Origin: Candidatus Kapaibacterium sp.
Lineage (GTDB): Bacteria; Bacteroidota; Ignavibacteria; Palsa-1295
Length of the DNA: 17,805 nucleotides
Assembly (NCBI GenBank): GCA_025450975.1
Contig: JANWLI010000106.1
Location: forward strand, 1 to 17,805
Reading direction: 5' to 3'
Made by a program: the position numbers and the translations under genes. This document shows positions 1-6,685 of this stretch, in pieces (position 1 is the first letter of the stretch; every line of letters starts with the position of its first letter). The notes below the pieces were generated by a model. It had not been told where the DNA came from, did not search any database, and saw only the letters and a list, made by a program, of their open reading frames with translations.

Positions 1-607
1 GAATTCCTGGGATCGAGTTGCTGGCGTTGAGAGCCTTGAACGCTCCTTCGGCCATTTGCGCTTCCGGAGATCTCGTGCCTTTAAGTTCTGAGATCAGCGC
101 TCCTGCGCCGAGCAGATCTTCGATCGCGGGCCGCAGCGACTTATCTTCCCATTGCTCGCCACTCGAGACGACGGTGATCGTCTTGTACTTCGTGCTCAGG
201 TAGCGTGCGATGCTTTTGTAATTACGCAGACAAGCGCAATATGTATCAGTCTGAATTCCACGTTCGGACTGATAGCCGAGATAGGTGAGTCGCGCGCCGT
301 TTGGTGAGGGCAGGACAATGCGATCGCCTTTACGGGTTGCGCGAAATGATACTGGCGAGAGCGAATATTCCGTCGTGCTGCGTTCGATGCTTGCGGCGAC
401 GGCGCCGATCTTCTCGGCAAAATCGTTGACGGTCGGATCTTTGAAGGGGTAGGGATAGACTTCCGCGCCGCCGGAAACGGCCAGGTCGACGCAGGTCGAA
501 AACGAGATGACGTCGACGATCACGACGGCATCGCTCGGAGCAAGTTGCTCGATACCATGGGTCCCCCACTCGCACCTGATGTCGAACTCCTGCTGGTCGT
601 AGTACAT
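1..607 (-). CDS. comB: ComB-like 2-phosphosulfolactate phosphatase, 3' end cut by window edge
   Basis: The reverse strand is open for 202 codons from an ATG at 607 and runs off the left edge, so the C-terminus is missing. The start region (QEFDIRCEWG, residues 6-15), the strand-plus-loop VVIVDVISFSTCVD (28-41) and the SPNGARLTYLG block (101-111) match the ComB family as I know it. ComB hydrolyses 2-phospho-3-sulfolactate to sulfolactate in coenzyme M synthesis in archaea. Many bacteria without coenzyme M carry homologues whose real substrate is unclear, so the product here may be a ComB-like phosphatase of unknown use. The ATG lies only 8 bases after the tRNA-Leu gene and has no Shine-Dalgarno sequence. 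The start is supported by family resemblance from residue 6 onward. It may be cotranscribed with the tRNA. It has no evident link to the injection system. Confidence 0.8.
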   Translation of the reverse strand, partial: MYYDQQEFDIRCEWGTHGIEQLAPSDAVVIVDVISFSTCVDLAVSGGAEVYPYPFKDPTVNDFAEKIGAVAASIERSTTEYSLSPVSFRATRKGDRIVLPSPNGARLTYLGYQSERGIQTDTYCACLRNYKSIARYLSTKYKTITVVSSGEQWEDKSLRPAIEDLLGAGALISELKGTRSPEAQMAEGAFKALNASNSIPGI

Positions 608-615
608 GCCGATTG

Positions 616-701
616 TACCGATGGCCGGACTCGAACCGGCACGGGCGTTACCGCCCAACGGATTTTAAGTCCGTTGCGTCTACCAATTCCGCCACATCGG
701 C
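616..701 (-). tRNA. tRNA-Leu (anticodon TAA)
   Basis: The reverse complement folds as a class II tRNA of 86 nt. The acceptor stem is GCCGATG/CATCGGT with discriminator A. The anticodon stem CAACGGA/TCCGTTG encloses loop CTTAAAA, giving anticodon TAA. A long variable arm (GGCGGTAACGCC) typical of tRNA-Leu follows, then a T arm GCCGG-TTCGAGT-CCGGC. The 3' CCA is not encoded. I saw no second copy of its 3' end in the window that would mark an integrated element. Confidence 0.96.
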
Positions 702-950
702 ATGAAATTCATGAGAAATCCGCTGAGTCTATTTATTTGCAGATTGTTGCAGAGTTCTTGCTATTACATGGGTGCACTAAGAACCCATTTCCCTTAAAAA
801 CCCGCAGTAATCGGCGGTTTAACAAAACAACTGTAGTAAAATGCCGGTCGATCGACCTTTAGCAATAGCTTCAAGGAAGCGTTAGAACCTGTAGCCAAAA
901 CTAGCCGTTCCCATAAGTGGCAAAGAAAAGATAAACATCGGAAAGTTGGA

Positions 951-972
951 TTTTACTTGACTTTTACTTGAC
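951..972 (+). repeat. Two tandem copies of an 11-bp repeat (TTTTACTTGAC)
   Basis: TTTTACTTGAC occurs at 951-961 and again, directly abutting, at 962-972. The first copy supplies the TTG of the predicted -33 promoter element. The second falls in the spacer and creates a TTGACA hexamer at 968-973. It could be a regulator-binding direct repeat or a chance duplication. Confidence 0.7.
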
Positions 973-987
973 ATTCTGCTATCTTTG
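957..987 (+). promoter_or_regulatory. Bacteroidota-type promoter (-33 TTG, -7 TATCTTTG)
   Basis: TATCTTTG at 980-987 matches the TAnnTTTG -7 consensus exactly. A TTG at 957-959 lies 20 bases upstream, the usual spacing for the -33 element of Bacteroidota primary sigma factors. Transcription would start near 993-995, giving a leader of about 64 nt before the ATG at 1058. An E. coli-style reading (TTGACA at 968) has no properly spaced -10. Confidence 0.6.
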
Positions 988-1057
988 TAGCCATTTCCTC
1001 GGCAGTTAAGCCCCGGGTATCTGACCTTTGAAGCAACTCATTCGTAAAGGGCGTTTT

Positions 1058-1879
1058 ATGGAAAACCATTATGTCGGTAAAATTGACAACCCTTGGAAGA
1101 AAAAGACAAACGTCCTTTGGGCAGTCGAGCCAGTGGGAAAGGCGATTATCTTCGTTCATGGATTTAAAGGAGATTACGAAACATGGCGAGGCTTTCCGGA
1201 ACTGCTTGCAGACGATCCTAAACTGGAAGGATGGGACGTGTTCTTTCCTGAATACGACTGGCGAAATAGGGCGCAACTTACCGGCACATCGATGTATGAG
1301 TTTCTGAAAGCCATATTTGCGTCGCCGGCATCAGTATTCACCAGCTCTAAGCCAGCACTGGAGAGAGACGATCCCACATTTAAGTACACAGAAGTCATTC
1401 TCGTGGCACACTCCCTTGGAGCAGTCGTTGTACGAGTAGCTCTCCTTACCGCGCATAAGGCTAAGGCTGGTTGGCTGGATCGAACAAAAATGGTTCTGTA
1501 TGCTCCTGCACATCAGGGAGCAAACATCATCTCACTTGGCTCAGAAGCTTTGGGAGCTCTTGCCGTAATTGGCAAGATCATTCCACCGTTACTCAAGGGC
1601 TGGTTTCCTTCTCTCATTGATCTTGAGGTTTCAGGAACAACTAAATCCGAGCTGCTCAACCGTCTGGAGTCAGAGACGCAGGCGCTTCTTGATGCAGGGT
1701 CTGGTGAGTTCACTAAAGCCCGAGCTGTACTGTTTGGCGAGGATGATCGAGTAGTAGTGCCATCGCCATTTTGCGGCGATGCCATCATGGGCTCAGTGCC
1801 AGGTGTCGGCCATGGGAGCATTTGCAAGCCTACAACAACGTTCATTCGGCCGTATGAAACCTTAGTCCAAACTATATAG
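1058..1879 (+). CDS. Alpha/beta-hydrolase (serine esterase/lipase-like), function unknown
   Basis: A 273-residue protein with a full alpha/beta-hydrolase catalytic set. These are the oxyanion-hole motif FVHGF (His34-Gly35), the nucleophile elbow VAHSLGA with Ser119, an acid in GEDDRVV (Asp229 or Asp230), and His252 in GVGHGSICKP. I chose the ATG at 1058 because AAAGGG lies about 8 bases upstream; an in-frame TTG at 1028 would add ten residues. No signal peptide or membrane helix is apparent, so it should be cytoplasmic. It resembles PGAP1/DUF676-type serine hydrolases in general layout, but the substrate cannot be told. The gene has its own promoter and lies 8 bases before the next gene, so the two are likely an operon. 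Possible roles are lipid or ester hydrolysis in defence or toxicity, an injected cargo, or housekeeping; none is shown by sequence. Confidence 0.85.
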   Translation: MENHYVGKIDNPWKKKTNVLWAVEPVGKAIIFVHGFKGDYETWRGFPELLADDPKLEGWDVFFPEYDWRNRAQLTGTSMYEFLKAIFASPASVFTSSKPALERDDPTFKYTEVILVAHSLGAVVVRVALLTAHKAKAGWLDRTKMVLYAPAHQGANIISLGSEALGALAVIGKIIPPLLKGWFPSLIDLEVSGTTKSELLNRLESETQALLDAGSGEFTKARAVLFGEDDRVVVPSPFCGDAIMGSVPGVGHGSICKPTTTFIRPYETLVQTI

Positions 1880-1887
1880 TAATTCTG

Positions 1888-2844
1888 ATGAACAAGCAGG
1901 ATTTCATTTCCAAAAAAAATCTGGAATTCCTTCGTTCGGAATATGGACAGAGGGAAAGCGTTGCTGAGGGCGAAGCTATACTTTCTGGACGATCCGACGA
2001 AGAAGTGGAGTTGGAAACACTTCTTCGAGACCACAAAGAAGATCACGAAGGTATTTATGGCGACGAGGTAGTCTTAAGAGATCATGTTGACGAATTCCTT
2101 GAGTATTGCGATCTGCTAGAGATAGGCTTGCAAATTGGATTTATTGGCCATGCTTTGGACCAGGAATATTTCATGACGCTACACTCCCTCCTTTCAAACC
2201 AATACGTGCGGCGCTATTATACTCAATACTACCCCACGTTTCTCACTCAAGGCCTGCACAAGCGGCTTACAAGATATTCACACGAAAGCGTTGTGCAGCC
2301 ACCGTCCAGTACAGCGGCCCAAATGCATTTCTTCACTTTTCTGAATCTCACAGATCGCTTCTACAGTGACGAAGAAATTTCAAAGTTCTTATGGCTCCTT
2401 GACGATGGATACGACTATGAAGCAAATGGCCTCCCTCACTTCTTGTCAATGTTAAAAGATACTCAGCGAATGGAGCGTGATTTGGCTGAAGGAAAAAGGG
2501 GGGAGCAGATATCTGAGCTAATTGGCTTTTCCAAGTTTCTTGACTATACGATCCTCTTCGACGATTTCCTCGAATCAATTAAGGATGATCCTTTAGTTCA
2601 GAGCATGTATTACCACCACATTCGTTACTGGTATGCTGAATTAGAACCATGGGTATTTCAACTTGAGGATGAGGTTTTCAAGACGATTCAGTTCATTTGG
2701 GAATCATCAGATAAAAACTCGGAAGAAGACAGAGGCGCATCTATAACAGAACTCTCGGTTAAACGAGATAGAGTTGAACGAGCACTGGAAAACCTGAAGA
2801 GTGACAAGTACGATCAAGCATATCGAGCGTACCTCACAAATTGA
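1888..2844 (+). CDS. Uncharacterised acidic, helix-rich protein paired with the hydrolase
   Basis: A 318-residue protein that I do not recognise. It starts at an ATG 8 bases after the hydrolase stop, so the two are probably cotranscribed and perhaps functionally paired. The N-terminal third is strongly acidic (runs such as DEEVELETLLRDHKEDHEG, about residues 37-55). The middle is rich in aromatic residues (RRYYTQYYPTFL and MYYHHIRYWYAELEPWVF), and the C-terminus is charged and helical, ending near DKYDQAYRAYLTN. No signal peptide, transmembrane segment, catalytic motif or DNA-binding motif is visible. It could be an inhibitor or immunity partner, an adaptor, or a structural partner of the hydrolase; this is inference from pairing and charge only. 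Confidence 0.8.
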   Translation: MNKQDFISKKNLEFLRSEYGQRESVAEGEAILSGRSDEEVELETLLRDHKEDHEGIYGDEVVLRDHVDEFLEYCDLLEIGLQIGFIGHALDQEYFMTLHSLLSNQYVRRYYTQYYPTFLTQGLHKRLTRYSHESVVQPPSSTAAQMHFFTFLNLTDRFYSDEEISKFLWLLDDGYDYEANGLPHFLSMLKDTQRMERDLAEGKRGEQISELIGFSKFLDYTILFDDFLESIKDDPLVQSMYYHHIRYWYAELEPWVFQLEDEVFKTIQFIWESSDKNSEEDRGASITELSVKRDRVERALENLKSDKYDQAYRAYLTN

Positions 2845-2891
2845 TATCAGAGTGCAATGGTGACCTATAAATGGTCTCAGGCGGCCCTTTG

Positions 2892-4388
2892 TTAGACCTT
2901 GGTAGAAAAAGAAGGATTGCGCAGAACGTTTATACAAAGCTTATCAAACGGGTAAACTTCTAACGGCTCAACTCCCCGATGACCTGAGCACTCATGGAGT
3001 TGCTCCAGTAGTGATCCAATCTTTTTCTCAATTTTAGAGATTTGAAAGTCATTTCGGATAATGACTAATAGAATATTCAAAAAGATAGCGCTTCTGGACC
3101 GGTACTCCTTATCCCGAAGATAACGCGTCATATAATTCTCGATGCTCTTTTGTATAGTTAACAATTTATCATAATTCTGCTCTTTCAGAAGCCAAAGCAC
3201 TTGAAGGATGATGATCGAGATGTTGGCTCCTTTTTTATCCTGAGAAAATACTGGAACTTCGTTAAGAAATTTGTAAAGGAAGAATTCGGGCGAAGTTTTT
3301 TGACCGCTTTCCGTCGTCAGGTATTTATAATATGCATCATAGATCAGCCATTCTTCCTTGAACTGCTCCGTCGCCGAGGAGAAGAACGTTGAGTCCACTA
3401 CCACCCGAAGGACGGCCCCGGCTTCGTCAAAACGGTCGCAATGCATCAAGAGAATAAAGTGGATCGACTGCGCCAGATGCCAGTTGACTCCACGAGGGGG
3501 AAAGAGTGAAAGCGCTCGTTCGATGCTGGCGAGCGCATCGTCATATTGGCGATTAAAAAGCTGTGCTTCGGCTTTTGATAGTGCACACTCACCGACCTGC
3601 GACTCTGTCGCAAGTACCGTACCTTCCAGAAATGACTCGAAGGCTTCGCAAAAATGGATCACCCGTAAATAGTGGAGGTTGATCTGTGCATAGAGAATAT
3701 TAAAACGGAAATATGCGAGCTGTAATCGGTATGTTTGCGTACGTTTCCGGAGTGTGTCAAGCTCCTGCTTATAGATAGAGGACGTCTTGATAAGTTCTTC
3801 CGAGGGTTGCTTTTGTAAAGTGAAAGGGAAGGCAAGCAATTCATGCAGTTCTTCAGCCCGCAACTCATCGATATACCGTTGGACGGCTTTACGCAAGCAT
3901 ACGGCATAACTTTCAAACTCTTTCTTCGCCCCTTTGAACCAGTAATACTCTTTGAGCAGCCGGTAGCATTCGATCTCAATCTCAGTTACCGTGTGTAGGG
4001 AAGCTTTGGCTAACAGGCGCTTAACTTCGGCGATGGGGTAGCGCTTAACACCGAAGCTTAAGAGCATCTTGATTCCGACGAGCACTTTTTGACTCTCGAT
4101 GACAAACGGCGTGTATGGGAGCTCTCTCCCGTGGTTAAAACTTGATTGGGTGAGCTCTTCCATCAGTCGCTGCTTAACGCGTGACTTCGTTATTTGATAG
4201 CGATTATCGTTAGGCGAGGCTTGATACAGATCGAGCGCGGCATCCTCATCGGTCTGGTATTTCCCATCCAAACAATTCTTGTATAGGCGATAAACAAGAT
4301 CGTATGGCGCGTCAGTACTTGAAACACTTGGAGGATGCTTCAATTTTTTTGATGTGAGTACCGTGAGAATTTCCCGTATATCCTTCAT
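2892..4388 (-). CDS. TPR-like alpha-solenoid protein of unknown function
   Basis: A 498-residue protein read leftward, convergent with the hydrolase cassette (47 bases between stops) and divergent from the injection-system operon (207 bases between starts). It is almost wholly alpha-helical. The middle holds TPR-like helical pairs with A/Y/A spacing, for example ALSKAEAQLFNRQYDDALAS followed by ERALSLFPP, and the flanks look like degenerate repeats. The N-terminal segment (KSRVKQRLMEELTQSSF) resembles large helical proteins common in Bacteroidota genomes, none with an assigned function that I know. No signal peptide, helix-turn-helix or enzymatic domain is visible. The ATG at 4388 is preceded by a C-run, not a Shine-Dalgarno sequence. 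Being divergent from the CIS operon, it could be a scaffold or regulator of it or an unrelated neighbour. Confidence 0.8.
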   Translation of the reverse strand: MKDIREILTVLTSKKLKHPPSVSSTDAPYDLVYRLYKNCLDGKYQTDEDAALDLYQASPNDNRYQITKSRVKQRLMEELTQSSFNHGRELPYTPFVIESQKVLVGIKMLLSFGVKRYPIAEVKRLLAKASLHTVTEIEIECYRLLKEYYWFKGAKKEFESYAVCLRKAVQRYIDELRAEELHELLAFPFTLQKQPSEELIKTSSIYKQELDTLRKRTQTYRLQLAYFRFNILYAQINLHYLRVIHFCEAFESFLEGTVLATESQVGECALSKAEAQLFNRQYDDALASIERALSLFPPRGVNWHLAQSIHFILLMHCDRFDEAGAVLRVVVDSTFFSSATEQFKEEWLIYDAYYKYLTTESGQKTSPEFFLYKFLNEVPVFSQDKKGANISIIILQVLWLLKEQNYDKLLTIQKSIENYMTRYLRDKEYRSRSAIFLNILLVIIRNDFQISKIEKKIGSLLEQLHECSGHRGVEPLEVYPFDKLCINVLRNPSFSTKV

Positions 4389-4557
4389 GGGGGGTTGATA
4401 AGTTAACTAAATAACTGACAGCTTCTATAATGCTTTTTGGGAGCTAAACATTCAACGACCAACGACCGCAATGGGGAGTAGTGGGAGATAATATTGCGAT
4501 GTTATGGTAATGAAAGCTCCACCGGTCAAGTGAGTATTTTATTCATGATACCTCGCG

Positions 4558-4565
4558 TATGTTTG
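4558..4565 (+). promoter_or_regulatory. Probable promoter -7 element of the injection-system operon
   Basis: TATGTTTG matches the Bacteroidota TAnnTTTG consensus exactly and sits 30 bases before the first ATG of the operon. The -33 region is degenerate: a T-run (TTTT at 4537-4540) instead of TTG at about the right distance, so the promoter may be weak or activator-dependent. It is the only such element I found in the divergent 4389-4595 gap; no matching element was seen for the opposite gene. Confidence 0.5.
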
Positions 4566-4595
4566 TCGCCCGTTCAGAAAATCAAACGGTAGGAA

Positions 4596-4823
4596 ATGAC
4601 ATCAACCGATCAGCATATTGCAGTCATGTTGTACCTTAACCTGGTACAGCAATTCGCACCGCCTTGTCACATGGCCGATTTGTATACGATCTACTGGGAC
4701 AATAAAATTCAGATTGATAGCATCGTTGGGAATCCGTCGCTCTTAGGGCCTATCATCGTGCAGTTCGGTCCAGAAACAGGGAACGTGATAGTCGTCGATA
4801 AACAAGAAATATTCGCACCATAG
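4596..4823 (+). CDS. Small hypothetical protein, first gene of the injection-system operon
   Basis: A 75-residue protein following the TATGTTTG element. It begins MTSTDQHIAVMLYLNLVQQF and ends in short alternating segments (GPIIVQFGPETGNVIVVDKQ) that look like beta-strands. It has no signal peptide, cysteine pair beyond a single Cys, or known motif. AGGA lies unusually close to the ATG. A 55-base gap separates it from the cap-protein gene, the widest spacer in the operon, so it might be separately regulated. I do not recognise it. Its position suggests a small structural or assembly part of the particle, but it could also be a leader protein unrelated to the particle. Coding status rests on position, promoter and an even amino-acid composition. 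Confidence 0.55.
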   Translation: MTSTDQHIAVMLYLNLVQQFAPPCHMADLYTIYWDNKIQIDSIVGNPSLLGPIIVQFGPETGNVIVVDKQEIFAP

Positions 4824-4878
4824 GCTACGCTTTCATAGCGGGGTCTATCGGGAAGCAGATTAACACCATCATTTACGT

Positions 4879-5490
4879 ATGATTCGTACGGCGCTTGCAT
4901 TTATCAAAAACGAACTCGATGCATATATCGTCGAGCGTGAGAACGATCCGGAATCCTACCGGCCGGAAGATGTCGTCGCCCTTCAGCCGATCACGCTTCA
5001 CGACGGGTCACTAAGCCCAATGGATAAACACATCATGGTTGTGCTTGTCGGTGTCAACGAAACATGTCTCGAAGGGAAGCGCCCCTACTATATTCCAACA
5101 GATGATAAGCAGTTCTATAAGCTGCATCCACCGGTCGAACTGGATCTTTTTGTCCTCTTTGCAGCCAATGAGAAGGACTATCCGCTTGCATTGCGAGACT
5201 TGTCGGATGTCGTATCGTTCTTTCAGTCAAATCCGGTATTCGACGCTCAAAAATATCCGACACTCAATGAAGACGCTAAAAAACCAGATACCATGCCCTG
5301 GCAGACGATCGAACGCCTGAGTTGCAGTATCTATAATACGACCTTTGAGCAGCTGAATAACCTCTGGGCTATGCATGGGGGGAAGTTCATGCCAAGCATC
5401 GTCTATAAGATTAGTATGCTCACCGTCTTCGAGACCAAGAGCAAGGAGAAAGTACCGAGCATTACAGAGCTGGAGTTCATCGAGAATTAA
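4879..5490 (+). CDS. DUF4255 / Pvc16-type tail terminator (cap) protein
   Basis: A 203-residue protein whose N-terminus (MIRTALAFIKNELDAYI), central strand-rich part (MVVLVGVNETCLEG, then PPVELDLFVLFAANEKDYPLAL) and 'V..FF..NPVFD' segment match the Pvc16/DUF4255 family. In Afp/PVC particles this protein caps the distal end of tube and sheath and fixes their length. It is shorter than Pvc16/Afp16 (near 300 residues), so it probably has only the N-terminal capping domain. In Afp and PVC clusters the 16-type gene is last among structural genes; here it is near the front. Its stop overlaps the next start (TAATG), implying translational coupling. No Shine-Dalgarno sequence precedes the ATG. Confidence 0.9.
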   Translation: MIRTALAFIKNELDAYIVERENDPESYRPEDVVALQPITLHDGSLSPMDKHIMVVLVGVNETCLEGKRPYYIPTDDKQFYKLHPPVELDLFVLFAANEKDYPLALRDLSDVVSFFQSNPVFDAQKYPTLNEDAKKPDTMPWQTIERLSCSIYNTTFEQLNNLWAMHGGKFMPSIVYKISMLTVFETKSKEKVPSITELEFIEN

Positions 5491-6674
5491 TGATGGGAAA
5501 CGTTAACTTTTTATATGCAAAGTTATTTGCTGTCTCGCTTGAGCAGGAGTTCTATCGCAACGGACTCTTCAAGCAGCCTGCAACGATACCTGTTCCGGAT
5601 TTTCAGTTCATTCCTACTGATGAGTGTCTTGCCGTGAGCAAGCGGCTTGATATCGTTAGCAAGACCGATGAAATCAACTCTGGTTTTTTCGCTGCAGCGC
5701 GAGTACTGGGGAAGACCGCTGGAGGCGAAGATCTGCTTCGCTTCCCCCCGCGTCCCGACGATAAACTTACTTACTGGATTACGCTGGAAAACCCGCAGGC
5801 CCTCAATTTCAACAGTGTGCCTGCGGAACGCGACGCGCAAAAGATCTTCTATTTTACCAATCACCTTACCGATGCTGCGGCTCCTCGTGACCAATTACAT
5901 CTAAGTATTGCAACATTGGGAGTCGATGGTGCAACAGATCGCATCCAAAAGGCAACTCCTGAGTATCATTATCATCATGCATCGGAACTTGCGACTGGAT
6001 CTGCACAGGTAAAACATCTTCTCACGGGCGCGATAGCTGCTCCATATTCGCATATCAATGCGGCAGGGCAAAGCGATCTGAGCTTCGACCTGAGCCCTTT
6101 GCCACTCGGCAAATGCCTGCTACTCGTCAGCAACGTCCCGACAACAGAATTCTATTACGTTGGAGGTGCGGCTCCGTCGTCACTTTTTGGGATTGTCGAG
6201 CTTTCACTTGCAAGCACCCTCGAGGAGAGTTATCGCATCGTTGAGAGCGACAGGTCATTGACGGCAATTCGGCCGAACTATCGAATCCATTTCATCAAGC
6301 GGAAGACAAAGTGGCGCTACACGTTTCATTTGCAGCCGTTCAGTCCGCTCTCCGTTGAAATACAGAAGCGTACTGGTGCGGCCAGAGCGGATTTTCTGAG
6401 CCGTCTGAATATCGTCACGAACGATACGGCGATCAAGTTTTCGCAGGTCAGCGCCACCGACACAGATATCGTTTGTCAATCGGATAGCGAGGTGGCGCTC
6501 CAGGAAGCGTACATATCTTCCAGTGAACCGCACCCGCTGAAGATGGAGCTATTCAAATTGATAGGAGATCCGGGCGTGGAGGCAGTTCGGTCGTACCTCG
6601 CCTACCCTTCGACAAACCTTATCGACGCGCGTGTCGCGCCATCGATTTACTCAGATATTTTGATCACTTTATAA
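5490..6674 (+). CDS. Uncharacterised injection-system protein between cap and sheath genes
   Basis: A 394-residue protein starting on the last base of the upstream stop codon; a second ATG follows at once at 5493. The N-terminus (FLYAKLFAVSLEQEFYRNGL) is helical. The rest looks beta-rich, with strands such as KLTYWITLENP and YRIHFIKRKTKWRYTFHLQP. A His-rich patch (EYHYHHASE) lies near residues 155-163. No signal peptide or transmembrane segment is visible. I do not recognise the family. Position next to DUF4255 and directly before the sheath gene suggests a cap-side adaptor, anchor or sheath-associated protein, as several Bacteroidota eCIS have extra cap-adaptor genes. That is inference. The sheath gene follows after 11 bases. 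Confidence 0.75.
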   Translation: MMGNVNFLYAKLFAVSLEQEFYRNGLFKQPATIPVPDFQFIPTDECLAVSKRLDIVSKTDEINSGFFAAARVLGKTAGGEDLLRFPPRPDDKLTYWITLENPQALNFNSVPAERDAQKIFYFTNHLTDAAAPRDQLHLSIATLGVDGATDRIQKATPEYHYHHASELATGSAQVKHLLTGAIAAPYSHINAAGQSDLSFDLSPLPLGKCLLLVSNVPTTEFYYVGGAAPSSLFGIVELSLASTLEESYRIVESDRSLTAIRPNYRIHFIKRKTKWRYTFHLQPFSPLSVEIQKRTGAARADFLSRLNIVTNDTAIKFSQVSATDTDIVCQSDSEVALQEAYISSSEPHPLKMELFKLIGDPGVEAVRSYLAYPSTNLIDARVAPSIYSDILITL

Positions 6675-6685
6675 CACTAACGAAT

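Larger units (their letters stand above)
702..1057. other. Non-coding region between divergent tRNA-Leu and hydrolase gene
   Basis: About 356 bases with no credible coding sequence; open frames crossing it resemble no protein family I know and overlap the tRNA or the hydrolase gene in other frames. It must hold the promoter of the minus-strand tRNA-comB unit, which I could not place. It also holds the plus-strand promoter annotated at 957-987. A weak imperfect stem (798-805 with 814-820, one bulged base) is present, but no T-run follows it on the plus strand. Confidence 0.6.

Noticed and set aside
616..701. tRNA-Leu as an integration site for the island to its right
   Set aside because: No second copy of the tRNA 3' end, no integrase gene and no flanking direct repeat were found in the window.
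545..862. 105-codon plus-strand open frame
   Set aside because: It covers the tRNA-Leu gene and the start of the ComB-like gene on the opposite strand, so it is not a real protein.
1513..2046. 177-codon minus-strand open frame across the hydrolase/partner junction
   Set aside because: It is antisense to two well-supported genes; the predicted protein has no family features and runs across their boundary.
2862..2899. Possible bidirectional terminator between convergent genes
   Set aside because: Only short stems (GACC/GGTC at 2862-2876; GGTCT/AGACC at 2873-2899) that compete with each other, and no T-run; not enough to call a terminator.
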